Shown: one piece after another, positions 43,714-53,046 of the stretch
How positions within the stretch are numbered: the first letter of the stretch is position 1
Layout: every line of letters begins with the position of its first letter
Origin: Acidobacteriota bacterium
Lineage (GTDB): Bacteria; Acidobacteriota; JAAYUB01
Assembly (NCBI GenBank): GCA_018001935.1
Contig: JAGNHB010000010.1
Location: 1-64,000 of the forward strand
Direction: 5' to 3'
DNA: 64,000 nt
Program-made: the position numbers and the translations under genes
Notes under the pieces: generated by a model
What the model was told of the DNA's origin: nothing
The model's input: the letters and a program-made list of their open reading frames with translations, nothing else
Databases searched by the model: none

Positions 43714-43815
43714 GTTGTGCTCCCTGGATGGGTATTGACTCCCCCGAAATCTCCCCGGGAAGTTTGGCAACGCGCGATCCAGTCGGCAGTTCGGGGAGAG
43801 CGGTCAGTCTAATTC

Positions 43816-43844
43816 ACTATACCGGATCGTCAACCGGATGTCAA
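43816..43844 (-). promoter_or_regulatory. Near-consensus promoter of the 43713-39887 operon
   Basis: On the minus strand TTGACA (43844-43839), a 17-nt spacer and TATAGT (43821-43816) form an almost ideal sigma-70 promoter, about 100 nt before the coiled-coil protein start. Confidence 0.85.
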
Positions 43845-43909
43845 GATGTTGTCGAGACTTGAAAACGGGAGGCACCTCGGTTATCCTGAGCGGGAACGCA
43901 GAGGTTGAC

Positions 43910-46096
43910 ATGATCCGCTTCGAGGATATCTCCGAAAAGGTCCTGCATCACTTCCCCAGCGCGGACGTGACGATGCTCCAGCGGGCCTACATCTTCTCCG
44001 CCCGGGAGCACGCGGGTCAGCAGCGGAAGTCCGGCGAGCCTTACCTGGCCCACCCGCTCGAGGTGGCCTCCATCCTGGCGGACATGGGGCTCGACCCCGT
44101 GGCGGTGACCGTCGGCCTCCTCCACGACATCGTGGAGGACACGCTCACGGACGTGGAGTCCATCCGGAAGATGTTCGGCGACACCGTGGGCGTCATCGTG
44201 GACGGGGTCACCAAGATCAGCCAGATCCCCTTCACCTCCACCGAGCACAAGCAGGCCGAGAACTTCCGCAAGCTCCTCCTCGCCATGAGCAACGACGTGC
44301 GGGTGATCCTGGTGAAGCTGGCGGACCGCCTCCACAACATGCGCACCCTCCAGTACCTCAAGCCGGAGCAGAAGGCCCGGATCGCCCGGGAGACCATGGA
44401 CATCTACGTGCCCATCGCCAACCGGCTGGGGATGGGGAAGATCAAGGGGGAACTGGAGGACCTGGCCTTTTCCTACCTCGAACCGGCCAAGTACCAGGAA
44501 ATCATCGCCATGATCGAGAAGCGCCGGGGGGCGGGGGAGAAGATCCTCCGGGAGTGCGAGGAGAAGCTCCGGCAGGTCCTGGCCGAGCACGACATCCCCG
44601 CCAGTTTCCAGTCCCGCATCAAGCGCGTCTGCAGCATCCACGCCAAGCTGAAGAACCAGAAGATCAGCTTCGACGAGGTCTACGACTTTCTGGCCCTGCG
44701 GGTCATCTCCACGGACATCCCCCACTGCTACACCATCCTGGCCTACGTGCACAGCCTCTGGAAGCTGGTGCCGGGGCGTTTCAAGGACTACATCGGCATG
44801 CCCCGCCCCAACGGGTACCAGTCCATCCACACCACGGTGATGACGGAGACCGGGATCCCGCTCGAGGTGCAGATTCGCACCCAGGACATGCACCGGATGG
44901 CCGAGGAGGGCATCGCGGCCCACTGGCGCTACAAGGAGGGCCAGCTCGGGCACGACGAGACCGACCGCCGATTCACCTGGCTTCGACACATGATGGAGTG
45001 GCAGAAGGAGGTCGAGAACCCCCACGAGTTCCTGATGAACCTCAAGGTGGACCTCTTTCCCGAGGAGGTCTACGTGTTCACGCCGAAAGGGCACGTGGTC
45101 ACGCTGCCCCGCGGGGCCACCCCCCTCGACTTCGCCTACGAGATCCACACCGAGGTGGGCCACCACGCCGCCCAGGCCAAGGTCAACGGGCGGGTCGTGC
45201 CGATGAAGCAGCCCCTGAGGAACGGGGAGATCGTGGAGATCGTCACTTCCCCCGCCCGCCACCCCACGAAGGAGTGGATGTCCCTGGTCCGGACCACCAA
45301 GGCGCGCAACGCCCTCCGGACCTGGCTGAAGCGGAACGCCGAGCGGGAGTCCGTGGAATTGGGGCGAAAACTCCTGGAAAAGGAGGTGTTCCGGCTGCAC
45401 AAGACGCTCCGGCAGATCCAGGAACACCCGGACCTGCCCGGGTGCCTGGGCGAGACGGGCGTCGATGGTTGGGAAAAGCTGCTCTCGGGCATCGGGTTCG
45501 GCCGGCTGTCGCCCCGGAAGTTCGTGGAGGACCTCCTCAAGCCCGACGAAGCGGAAAAGGAGGCGGCGGGGGTGACCGGCGGGATCCGGAACTTCGTCCG
45601 GGACGTCTTCCGGCGGGGCCCCGGCAAGTTCGTGGTGCACGGCATGGAGGACAGCCTGGTCTCGCGGGCGCGGTGCTGCAACCCCATCCCCGGCGAGGAG
45701 ATCGTGGGCTACGTCTCCCGGGGCCGCGGGATCATCGTGCACTTTGCGGGGTGCGCGAACCTGACCAAGCTGGCGGCGGAGCCCGAGCAGCTGGTGGAGG
45801 TCTCCTGGGGCAAGCGGCCCAGGGACGAGAAGTACACCATCACCCTGGAGATCCGCACGGAGGACCGCAAGGGGATGATTGCCGACATCTCCAACCGGAT
45901 CTCGAAGACGGACGCCAACATCCGGGATTTCCGGGCCCAGGCGACGGACTCGAAGGAGGGCGTGTTCATGGTCACGCTGGACGTGGAGGACCGTGCCCAG
46001 TTGGACAAGATCCTCCGGACGATTCGTTCGATTCGCAGCGTGAAGGGGGTGGAGAGGATCGAGAGCCTCAGGGAGGGCGAGAGTCGGGAAACCTAG
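43910..46096 (+). CDS. rel: Bifunctional (p)ppGpp synthetase/hydrolase (RelA/SpoT family)
   Basis: This 728-residue enzyme makes and degrades the stringent-response nucleotides ppGpp and pppGpp. The hydrolase HD domain is intact ([18 protein letters not shown] near residue 65, and [11 protein letters not shown]). The synthetase domain has [20 protein letters not shown] near 290 and [21 protein letters not shown] near 325. TGS ([21 protein letters not shown]), a zinc-finger-like region ([19 protein letters not shown]) and an ACT domain (about 650-728) complete the long Rel. With both activities intact it is the likely only long RSH. Start ATG 43910 (AGAGGT upstream) is preferred to an upstream one. 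It converges with rpmB and overlaps it by 4 nt. Confidence 0.96.
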   Translation: MIRFEDISEKVLHHFPSADVTMLQRAYIFSAREHAGQQRKSGEPYLAHPLEVASILADMGLDPVAVTVGLLHDIVEDTLTDVESIRKMFGDTVGVIVDGVTKISQIPFTSTEHKQAENFRKLLLAMSNDVRVILVKLADRLHNMRTLQYLKPEQKARIARETMDIYVPIANRLGMGKIKGELEDLAFSYLEPAKYQEIIAMIEKRRGAGEKILRECEEKLRQVLAEHDIPASFQSRIKRVCSIHAKLKNQKISFDEVYDFLALRVISTDIPHCYTILAYVHSLWKLVPGRFKDYIGMPRPNGYQSIHTTVMTETGIPLEVQIRTQDMHRMAEEGIAAHWRYKEGQLGHDETDRRFTWLRHMMEWQKEVENPHEFLMNLKVDLFPEEVYVFTPKGHVVTLPRGATPLDFAYEIHTEVGHHAAQAKVNGRVVPMKQPLRNGEIVEIVTSPARHPTKEWMSLVRTTKARNALRTWLKRNAERESVELGRKLLEKEVFRLHKTLRQIQEHPDLPGCLGETGVDGWEKLLSGIGFGRLSPRKFVEDLLKPDEAEKEAAGVTGGIRNFVRDVFRRGPGKFVVHGMEDSLVSRARCCNPIPGEEIVGYVSRGRGIIVHFAGCANLTKLAAEPEQLVEVSWGKRPRDEKYTITLEIRTEDRKGMIADISNRISKTDANIRDFRAQATDSKEGVFMVTLDVEDRAQLDKILRTIRSIRSVKGVERIESLREGESRET

Positions 46097-46302
46097 CTGG
46101 TCCGCGTGCTGATGAACGGCTTCTGGATCTTGTTGGACCGGATGCAGCGGGTGCAGACGCGCAACCGCTTCACGTCGCCGCCGACCTGGGCCTTCACCGG
46201 GTGCAGGTTGGGGTCGAAACGCCGGTTGGTGAGGTTGTGGGCGTGACTGACCCGGTGCCCGAACATGGGCCCTTTTCCACAGATATCACAACGTTTGGCC
46301 AT
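46093..46302 (-). CDS. rpmB: 50S ribosomal protein L28
   Basis: This 69-residue basic ribosomal protein begins [20 protein letters not shown]. It is the zinc-binding (C+) form with CxxC near residues 5-8 and a second CTRC pair near 51-54. It binds 23S rRNA in the large subunit near the E site. The promoter TTGACA-N17-TTACAA is at 46338-46366. Its last bases overlap the rel gene end to end. No rpmG follows. Confidence 0.96.
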   Translation of the reverse strand: MAKRCDICGKGPMFGHRVSHAHNLTNRRFDPNLHPVKAQVGGDVKRLRVCTRCIRSNKIQKPFISTRTS

Positions 46303-46337
46303 TTTTTCCTCCGCTTCGCGTTCTCAAAAGATCGACT

Positions 46338-46366
46338 TTGTAACACAACGGGACGAAGGATGTCAA
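46338..46366 (-). promoter_or_regulatory. Promoter of rpmB
   Basis: On the minus strand -35 TTGACA (46366-46361), a 17-nt spacer and -10 TTACAA (46343-46338) end 36 nt before the rpmB start. Confidence 0.75.
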
Positions 46367-46472
46367 GGGGTTTTCGCGGGGCCCCCAAATCCCTTGCCAT
46401 CCGGCTGCAATGTCTTTACCATGGGATTGCGTTATCCGTTGTTGAGCGACATTCCAATCGGGAGGATCAAGC

Positions 46473-47045
46473 ATGCGCAAAGAGACCCTGTTGAACCGAA
46501 CGGCCCTGTTTTTCGCGATCCTGGCGGCTTTCGCCGTCTTTACGGCTGCGGGGGAGAAGTGCGACTACATCGAGGGGACCGTCATCGAACAGGGGGCGGC
46601 GCTCCGGACGCCCGCCCGGCCCCTGACCATCTGCATGAAGGAGTACGTCACCCCTGAGGAGATGGCCAGGTTCGCCGAGATCTTCAGGCAGGGCGGCCAG
46701 AAGGCGCTGGAGAACGCCATCTCCAAGCTCGAGAAGGGGATGGTCATGATCGGGGCCAGCCTGGGCTCGCCCGTCGGGATCATCGCGAAGAAGACCGCCG
46801 AGGACGGGTCCACCCTCTACCGCATCCTGCTGGACCGGCGCATCGCCTTCGGCGAGTTGTGGCACGGCACCCGCTCGCTCGACTACCCCTTCGGCCTCAT
46901 CGAGATCAAGCTCGGCCCCGACGGCAAGGGCCAGGGCATCATGCTCCCCGCCGCCAGGATCGAACTGGGTCCCAACGGCATCACCTTCGAGAACCTGGAC
47001 AACCTGCCCTGGAAGCTGATGAACCTCCGCTACAAGGGGCGATAG
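46473..47045 (+). CDS. Secreted protein of unknown function
   Basis: This 190-residue protein has a signal peptide (LFFAILAAFAVFTAAG, residues 12-27) and a compact domain. Its most striking part is GELWHGTRSLDYPFGLIEIK near residue 125, followed by GKGQGIMLPAARIELGPNG. Proteins with this C-terminal pattern are widespread in Acidobacteriota as I recall, but their role is unknown. Start ATG 46473 has GGGAGG 8 nt upstream. Its 3' end overlaps the convergent amidotransferase gene by 16 nt. Confidence 0.8.
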   Translation: MRKETLLNRTALFFAILAAFAVFTAAGEKCDYIEGTVIEQGAALRTPARPLTICMKEYVTPEEMARFAEIFRQGGQKALENAISKLEKGMVMIGASLGSPVGIIAKKTAEDGSTLYRILLDRRIAFGELWHGTRSLDYPFGLIEIKLGPDGKGQGIMLPAARIELGPNGITFENLDNLPWKLMNLRYKGR

Positions 47046-47791
47046 GCCCCACAGGCCTCCACGAAACTTCGGAAGATCGCCCGGGAGAGCCCCGATTCGG
47101 GGTCGCGCTCGGGGTGCCACTGGACGCCCAGCAGAAAACGGCCCTCCCCGGGAAAGACGATTCCCTCGATGACGCTGTCCGGCGCCTGGGCGAAGACCGC
47201 CGCCCCCGGCGCCGGCGTGCGGACGGCCTGGTGGTGGGAGGTGTTGACCCGGAAGACGAACTCCCCGCCCGCCCCCGGCGGGACGAGGGCGCGGATGGCC
47301 TCCCGCAGCGCCCACAGGGGGCGCGGCCAGGCGGAGAGGTCCAGGCGGACGTCGTGCCCGGCGCCGGGAAAGACGCGGTGATCGATACGCTCGTACCCCG
47401 CCGACCGGAGGTCCTGGTGGAGGTCGCCCCCCCGGAAGACGTTCAGGCGCTGCAGACCGTAACAGATGGCCAGGAGAGGCAACCCCCGGCGCTCCGCCTC
47501 CGCGAGGAGAAGGGCGTCGGTGGCGTCCCGCCGGGGCTGCACGGGCCCCAGCTTCGGGTGGCGTTCGGCGCCGTAGAGGGACGGGTCCACGTCGCTGTTG
47601 CTCCCGGGGAGGCAGATCCCCTCGGCCCCGTCCAGCAGGCGCCGGACGCTCTCCGGGTCGGGGATCAGGGGGAGGTGGAACGGCGCCCCGCCGGCGGCGT
47701 GGACGGCCTCGGCGTAGTCCGGCGACAGGTACTCGTTCGGGGCGTCGAGGTTGCGGCGCAGGGGGATGGCGATCCGGGGTCGTTGGGGCAC
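47030..47791 (-). CDS. Cytoplasmic class I glutamine amidotransferase-like hydrolase (peptidase C26)
   Basis: This 253-residue enzyme resembles gamma-glutamyl-gamma-aminobutyrate hydrolase. The nucleophile cysteine lies in LAICYGLQRLNVFRGG near residue 112. The His-Glu pair is in GVQWHPERDPE near 225, and CLPGSNSDVDPSLYG forms the oxyanion side. The GTG start at 47791 has GAGGAG 7 nt upstream. The open frame continues upstream through heptamer repeats. It is a paralogue of the secreted enzyme at 10133-10963 and has no signal peptide. Probable role: release of gamma-glutamyl groups in polyamine or amino acid breakdown. Confidence 0.86.
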   Translation of the reverse strand: MPQRPRIAIPLRRNLDAPNEYLSPDYAEAVHAAGGAPFHLPLIPDPESVRRLLDGAEGICLPGSNSDVDPSLYGAERHPKLGPVQPRRDATDALLLAEAERRGLPLLAICYGLQRLNVFRGGDLHQDLRSAGYERIDHRVFPGAGHDVRLDLSAWPRPLWALREAIRALVPPGAGGEFVFRVNTSHHQAVRTPAPGAAVFAQAPDSVIEGIVFPGEGRFLLGVQWHPERDPESGLSRAIFRSFVEACGAYRPL

Positions 47792-48265
47792 AGCAGGCTC
47801 CTCTTCAAGCTTTCGCGGGGTCCCGGGGGAGCCGGGAGGCCCCCCCGGGTTGCGCTCGCGGAGTATACACCTCCCCCGGTTTACCCGGCAACACCGGAGA
47901 AGAAAAGGACCAAAGGGACGCAAAGGACCAAAGGGACGCGAAGGGCCGAAGGGACGCGAAGGGCCGAAGTGCCAAGGCGATCGCAAAGGGCTCCGAGGAC
48001 GCCCGGGGAGACAGCGGGGCCCCGGGCCCCGGACGGCACGCGGTGGCTCGGTGCCGTCCTTTTGGTCTTTTATGTCCTTTTGGTCCTTTCGTCCTTTCCC
48101 GGAGCCGGGAAGGCGGTGAAAAACCCCACAATCGGGGGAGCTTGAGAATTCTCCCGCCCTCCTGCCGGCTCGTTCAGGCCAATCTTTGGTCTCTTCTCCG
48201 GATGAGGGTTGCCTTTTCCCGCGTCATCCGGGGTAAAATGAGGGAAGGCCTCACGGGGGTGTGCG
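47792..48265. other. Gene-free, repeat-dense intergenic region
   Basis: These 474 bases separate two divergent genes. Heptamer clusters of opposite orientation lie at 47904-47970 and 48055-48098 and could pair across a roughly 85-nt loop. I see no gene. The ribosome site for the TPR-CHAT gene (GGGGGTG) lies at the end. Confidence 0.55.
47904..48098. repeat. Inverted pair of AAAGGACC-type heptamer clusters
   Basis: AAAGGACCAAAGGGACGC-type units (47904-47970) are answered by CCTTTTGGTCTTTT-type units (48055-48098) on the same strand. Confidence 0.75.
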
Positions 48266-51200
48266 ATGAAAAGGCAGTTCTTCGACCGCTTCCACCGGGT
48301 GGTGCTCCTCTTGGCCGCCGTTCTGGCCGCGGCCTTCCCGGAGGCCTTCGCAAGGTCTGCCGCCGCAGCGAGCGACCCTCCTCCGAACCCGCCGGGCCCG
48401 GTCGCCCCCGGAGCCGTCCCCGCCCCCGGCAAGCCGGACCCGGTCGCCGCCGCCGACGGGTTGGCCGGCGAGGCCCGGGACCTCCTGAAGCGGTCCCGGC
48501 TGCGGGAGGCCGCGGAGAAATTCCTGGCCGCGGCTGAGGGGTACCGTATCCCCGAGCCCCGACGATCGGCGGAGTGTCTCGAGAAGGCCGGGAGAGCCTT
48601 CCTGGCATCGGCTGAAAAGGAGCGGGCGCTGGACGCCTTCGAAAAGGCCCTGGTGATCTGGCGGGAAGCAGGGGACCGTGCCGGCGAGGCGAGGGCCCTG
48701 CGCCGGGCCGCCGAGGCGAAGCGGGCTTCCGGAATGCCCGAGGCGGCCCTGGCCCTGATCGATCAGGCCCTGGCCGTTTCCCGCGAGGCGGGGGACCGGT
48801 CCGGGGAGGCACAGGCCCTGTGCGATCGGGCGGAGGTTTTCTACTTCCGGGGTGACCGCTCCCAGGCCCTGGCCCTCCTGGAGGAGGCCCTCCCCCTCTG
48901 GCGGGCCGCCGGGGACAAGGCCGGCGAAGCCCGGACGCTGGGGAACGTCGCCAATATCTGGAACCGGATCGGGGAGCGGGAAAAGGCCCTCGCCCGCTTC
49001 AGGGAACTCCTGCCGCTGTACCGGTCCCTCGGGGATCGCTCGAGCGAGGCGGCCACCCTGATGAACCTCGGCCTGGTTCTCCGGGCCCAGGGGGACTACC
49101 GGGAAGCCCTGGAAAAAACCCGGGAGTCCCTTTCGATCTTCCGGGAGTTGAACGATCGGGGCGCGGAAGCGATGGCCCTGAACAATCTCGGCGTCATCCA
49201 GGACTTCCTGGGCGACCGCCGCGAGGCCCTGGCGTGCCACCGCCAGGCCCTGGAGATCCGCCGTGCCACCGGCGACCGTGACAACGAGGCGATTTCCCTG
49301 GTCAATCTCGGGTGCATCCTGGCGGAAACGGGGGATGAGGCGGGGAACCGGGAGAACCTCGAACAGGCGCTCCGCATCCATCGGGAAAGGAGCAACCGTC
49401 ACGGGGAAGGGTCCGTCCTGTATAACCTCGGGATGTCCCGGGGGCGGGAGGGGGACTTCTCCGGGGCTCTCGAGTGGATGGGGCAGGCCCTGGACGTCCG
49501 AAAAGGCATCCACGACGTGCCGGGCCAGGCCCAGACGCTCCAGGGTTGCGGCCAGATGCACATGTTGAGCGGAAGAACGGAAATCGCACTCGGTTATCTC
49601 GTCCGCGCCCTGGTTCTCGAGATCGCGACCGGAAACCGACCCGGGGAGGCCCTGGCCCTCGAACGGCTGGCACGGGCCTGGAAGAAGCTCTCGAATCCGC
49701 GCATGGCGGCGTATTTCGGGAAGAAGGCCGTGAATGTCGTCGGGGACCTCCGCGGCCGTCTCGAAGGACTGGACCGGGACACCCGGAAATCCTTCGCCCG
49801 CAACCAGGAGAACGTCTACCGCTTCCTGGCGGCCCTTCTGCTGTCCGGCGGCCGCCTGGCCGAAGCCCAGCAGGTCCTGGACCTCATGAAGGAGGAAGAG
49901 CACCTGGAGTTCCTCGGCAAGGCGGGGCGAAAGGCCGGTGATCCCGGACCGGTCCGCAAAGCGGACCTCACGCCGGACGAAACCGTCGTCGATCGGCTGT
50001 GGAGCGAAGCCCTCGCGGGCGTTGTACCCCTCCTTCACGAGGAGACCCTCCTGGCGGTCCGGAAAAACCGGTCGGCCGAACAGGAGAAGCGGCTCCGCGA
50101 GCTCGAGTCCGGGCGGCCGGCCCGCGAGGAAGCCCTTCTCGCAGCGTGCAAGTCCCTGGCGGGGAAGCTGTCCCCCCCGGCAGGCCCCGGGGAGAAACGC
50201 TTCAAGCCGTCGGGCACCGAGCGGCTCAGGGAGGATCTGCGACGGCTCGGCGCCGGGGCGATGGCCGTCTATGTCCTGGTGACCGAGGGGAACTGCTGGG
50301 CGCTCGCGGTTACGCCGGCGACGCGTGAGGTGACGGTGTCCCCGGTCGGCGCGCGGGAACTGGACGTGAAGGTCCGGATGTTCCGGGAGGCGCTCCAGCG
50401 GCTGGATCGGGACCCGCGGAAGGCGGCGGAAGGGATGTATCGCATCCTGGCGGCCCAACTGGAGCCTTGCTTCCGGAAGACCCGGGCCCGGCTTGTGCTC
50501 TGGTCGCTGGACCGGGCGCTCCGTTACCTTCCCGTGGCGGCCCTCCATGACGGGCGGCGCTATCTCGTCGAGCGGTTCTGCAACGTCGTGTACACACCCG
50601 CCGTCCGGGAGTCGCTGATCGACGAACGCGCAGGCCGGCGGGTTCTCGGGTTGGGGGTGACGCGTGCGCACGGGGACCTGCCCGCCCTTGAGGGCGTCGT
50701 TGACGAACTGGGCGGCATCGTCCGCGTGGAGGGCGACGCGTCGTCCCCGGGCGTGCTCCCCGGGATCGTCAGGCTGGACCAATCCTTCACTCGGGAAACG
50801 TTGCTGCAGGCGGGCCGGGAGGGGTTTCAGCTGCTTCACGTGGCCAGTCATTTCCAGTTCGGCCCCGGGGACGAGGAAAACTCCTATCTTCTGCTGGGGG
50901 ACGGGGGGCGCCTGACCCTGGCGGATCTGAAGGGCCTCGAGGATGTCTTCGACGGGGTCGAGTTGCTGGTGCTTTCCGCGTGCAACACGGCCATGGGCGG
51001 GGAGGGGGCTTACGGGCAGGAGATCGAGGGTTTCGGGGCCCTGGCCCGGCAGCTGGGGGCAAGAGCGGTCCTGGCCTCGCTGTGGCCGGTTGAGGATGTC
51101 AGTACCGCGGTCCTGATGCGGGAATTCTATCGCATCTGGGCGACCGCCCCGGACTGGGGCAAAGCCGAAGCGCTCCGCCAAGCCCAGTTGGCCCTGATGC

Positions 51201-51349
51201 GGGGGGCGGCCCCGGGCCCGGCCGCCTTCCGGCGCGGGGTCCTTGGGTCGGCCGGCGGGTCCGGCAACCCGCAGACCCCCTCGAAGGCCCCCTCGTACGC
51301 CCACCCCTTTTTCTGGTCTCCTTTTGTTCTGACGGGGAACCCGCGTTAA
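48266..51349 (+). CDS. Secreted TPR protein with CHAT (caspase-like) protease domain
   Basis: This 1027-residue protein starts with a signal peptide (VVLLLAAVLAAAFPEAFA, 12-29) and has about nine tetratricopeptide repeats at residues 65-490 (for example ALNNLGVIQDFLGDRREALA). A helical spacer and a CHAT domain (about 650-1020) follow. The catalytic dyad is visible: His in LLHVASHFQFG near 857 and Cys in LVLSACNTAMGG near 909. The end YAHPFFWSPFVLTGNPR is the standard CHAT terminus. TPR-CHAT proteins are cysteine peptidases, and the best-studied ones are activated by partner complexes. An export signal puts this one in the periplasm or outside. Confidence 0.9.
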   Translation: MKRQFFDRFHRVVLLLAAVLAAAFPEAFARSAAAASDPPPNPPGPVAPGAVPAPGKPDPVAAADGLAGEARDLLKRSRLREAAEKFLAAAEGYRIPEPRRSAECLEKAGRAFLASAEKERALDAFEKALVIWREAGDRAGEARALRRAAEAKRASGMPEAALALIDQALAVSREAGDRSGEAQALCDRAEVFYFRGDRSQALALLEEALPLWRAAGDKAGEARTLGNVANIWNRIGEREKALARFRELLPLYRSLGDRSSEAATLMNLGLVLRAQGDYREALEKTRESLSIFRELNDRGAEAMALNNLGVIQDFLGDRREALACHRQALEIRRATGDRDNEAISLVNLGCILAETGDEAGNRENLEQALRIHRERSNRHGEGSVLYNLGMSRGREGDFSGALEWMGQALDVRKGIHDVPGQAQTLQGCGQMHMLSGRTEIALGYLVRALVLEIATGNRPGEALALERLARAWKKLSNPRMAAYFGKKAVNVVGDLRGRLEGLDRDTRKSFARNQENVYRFLAALLLSGGRLAEAQQVLDLMKEEEHLEFLGKAGRKAGDPGPVRKADLTPDETVVDRLWSEALAGVVPLLHEETLLAVRKNRSAEQEKRLRELESGRPAREEALLAACKSLAGKLSPPAGPGEKRFKPSGTERLREDLRRLGAGAMAVYVLVTEGNCWALAVTPATREVTVSPVGARELDVKVRMFREALQRLDRDPRKAAEGMYRILAAQLEPCFRKTRARLVLWSLDRALRYLPVAALHDGRRYLVERFCNVVYTPAVRESLIDERAGRRVLGLGVTRAHGDLPALEGVVDELGGIVRVEGDASSPGVLPGIVRLDQSFTRETLLQAGREGFQLLHVASHFQFGPGDEENSYLLLGDGGRLTLADLKGLEDVFDGVELLVLSACNTAMGGEGAYGQEIEGFGALARQLGARAVLASLWPVEDVSTAVLMREFYRIWATAPDWGKAEALRQAQLALMRGAAPGPAAFRRGVLGSAGGSGNPQTPSKAPSYAHPFFWSPFVLTGNPR

Positions 51350-51389
51350 GGACGAAAGGACCCAAAGGACCCAAAAGACACAAGGGACG
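51348..51389. repeat. AAAGGACCC-type heptamer run
   Basis: Five units of GGACGAAA/GGACCCAAA/GACACAAG follow the TPR-CHAT stop codon directly. Confidence 0.7.
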
Positions 51390-51593
51390 GTATTGAAGCT
51401 TGATGCCCTCGCACAAAGGCACGGAGGCACAGGGAGGAGGTGTCTCCGATCACGGCCGACCGGCCGAACGCCTTTTGCCTTGCCGCCCGGAGCCGTTACG
51501 GGTAGAATCCCCTGCGTCCAGCGTGTTGGGTGTTTCCCCGCGGTGATTGATCACCGGGGACGCCCTGGACGCAAAACCCAGCAGGAGGTTTCG

Positions 51594-52373
51594 GTGCCGA
51601 ACATCCACAAAGACCTGAGCGGCTACATCGCCACCATCACCCTGAACAACCCTGAAAAACGCAATGCCCTCAGCCGGGCCATGTCCGAGGCGATCATGGC
51701 GGCCCTGGAGGAATTCAGGGCGCTCAAGGCCCGCGTGGTGGTCCTGCGCGCTCCCCGCGGCGCGACGACCTGGTCTGCCGGGCACGACGTCAACGAGCTT
51801 CCCAAGCCGGGCCGTGACCCGCTGTCCTACAACGACCCCCTGCTCAACCTCATCCGGGCCATCCAGTACAGCCCCATGCCCGTCATCGCCCTGATCGAGG
51901 GGGGGGTCTGGGGCGGCGCCTGCGACGTCGCGATGAGCTGCGACATCCTGGTGGGGTGCCCCACCACCACCTTCACCATGACGCCGGCACGGATGAGCAT
52001 CCCCTACAACGTGTCCGGCATCCTGCACTTCGTCAACATCCTCGGGGTGAACATGGTCAAGGAGATGCTGTTCACCGCCCGGCCCGTTTCGGCGGAGAAG
52101 GCCCTCCAGGTGGCGATCCTCAACCACCTGGTCTCCGAGGAGGAGATCGAGCCGTTCACCTACGGGCTGGCCGCGCACATCACCCAGAACAGCCCGCTGA
52201 GCATCGCTTCCATGAAGGAGCAGGTCCGGCTCCTGGCGAGCGCGCACCCGCTGACCCCCATCATGTTCGAGCGCATCCAGGGGCTGCGCCGGCAGGTTTA
52301 CGACAGCAAGGACTACGAGGAGGGGCTCCGGGCCTTTCACGAGAAGCGCCGCCCCGTGTTCACCGGGGAGTAG
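51594..52373 (+). CDS. scpB: Methylmalonyl-CoA decarboxylase (crotonase family)
   Basis: This 259-residue protein is close to E. coli ScpB/YgfG, which converts methylmalonyl-CoA to propionyl-CoA. Shared stretches are FSAGHD-like WSAGHDVNELPKPGRDPLSY near residue 60, EGGVWGGACDVAMSCDILV near 102, TFTMTPARMSIPYN, and FERIQGLRRQVYDSKDYEEG. The oxyanion-hole glycines and the Tyr/Glu region fit the decarboxylase, not the ordinary enoyl-CoA hydratase. The GTG start at 51594 has GGAGG 5 nt upstream. It is a single-gene unit. It implies propionate or succinate metabolism through methylmalonyl-CoA, although the mutase is not in the window. Confidence 0.88.
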   Translation: MPNIHKDLSGYIATITLNNPEKRNALSRAMSEAIMAALEEFRALKARVVVLRAPRGATTWSAGHDVNELPKPGRDPLSYNDPLLNLIRAIQYSPMPVIALIEGGVWGGACDVAMSCDILVGCPTTTFTMTPARMSIPYNVSGILHFVNILGVNMVKEMLFTARPVSAEKALQVAILNHLVSEEEIEPFTYGLAAHITQNSPLSIASMKEQVRLLASAHPLTPIMFERIQGLRRQVYDSKDYEEGLRAFHEKRRPVFTGE

Positions 52374-52503
52374 TTTTTCCCGGGGGTGCAGAAGGGCGGA
52401 CGCGCAAAGACCCCGGAGGTGAAGGGGAAAATGCGTGCAAAGCCCGTGTTTGAGCCATTGCCCGGAGGGGACCGCCCTTTTTCGGGGATGTGAAAAATAA
52501 GTC

Positions 52504-52532
52504 TTGACAACCGGGACGGCATCCGTTATTCT
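52504..52532 (+). promoter_or_regulatory. Promoter of the FmdB-type zinc ribbon gene
   Basis: A perfect -35 TTGACA (52504-52509), a 17-nt spacer and -10 TATTCT (52527-52532) lie 31 nt before the start codon. Confidence 0.8.
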
Positions 52533-52563
52533 GACGCGTTATTTTGCAGGAAGGAGGTGCCAC

Positions 52564-52830
52564 ATGCCGATCTACGAATACCGTTGCAACGTGTGCGGCA
52601 ACTTCGAGCAGATCCAGAAGATGTCGGATGATCCGCTCAGCGTGTGCCCCGGCTGCGGGGGGCGCGTGGAGCGGCTGCTCTCGGCCCCGGCGTTCCAGTT
52701 CAAGGGAAGTGGTTGGTACATCACCGATTACGCCCGCAAGAACTCCCCTTCGCCGAGCCCGGCTCCTTCCGAAAACAAGGATTCCAACCTACCCACGAAA
52801 AGTGACCCACCGAAAAACACAACTGCGTAA
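52564..52830 (+). CDS. FmdB-family zinc ribbon protein
   Basis: This 88-residue protein begins MPIYEYRCNVCGNFEQIQKM. It has two CxxC pairs (residues 8-11 and 28-31) that bind zinc, followed by APAFQFKGSGWYITDYA, the family's C-terminal box, and a Ser/Pro-rich tail. FmdB proteins are thought to be regulators or small zinc chaperones, and the function is not settled. It has the strong ribosome site AGGAGG and a good promoter. Confidence 0.92.
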   Translation: MPIYEYRCNVCGNFEQIQKMSDDPLSVCPGCGGRVERLLSAPAFQFKGSGWYITDYARKNSPSPSPAPSENKDSNLPTKSDPPKNTTA

Positions 52831-52879
52831 GCAGCCCACCACCCAATCACATCCTGAAAATCAACCTACCTCAAGATAA

Positions 52880-52905
52880 GCGGCCCCCGGGCAACCGGGG
52901 GCCGC
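52880..52905 (+). terminator. Hairpin terminator after the zinc ribbon gene
   Basis: Perfect 11-bp GC stem (52880-52890 with 52895-52905) with a GCAA tetraloop, 50 nt after the stop. The tail ACCTCATTTCG has only a weak T-run, so strength is uncertain. Confidence 0.65.
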
Positions 52906-53046
52906 ACCTCATTTCGCGCCGCCCGTTGCGGACCGGCCCGGGACTCGACCGGGGGGGCGACGGTGCGCCCCCGACACGTCAAGCCGAAGATGGGCCGGCG
53001 GGGATGGGAAAATGACACGCCCGGCGAAGGGGCGTCGGGGTGAGGG

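Noticed and set aside
51594-52373. Generic enoyl-CoA hydratase
   Set aside because: The sequence follows ScpB/YgfG closely through its specific C-terminal box, so methylmalonyl-CoA decarboxylase is a better call.
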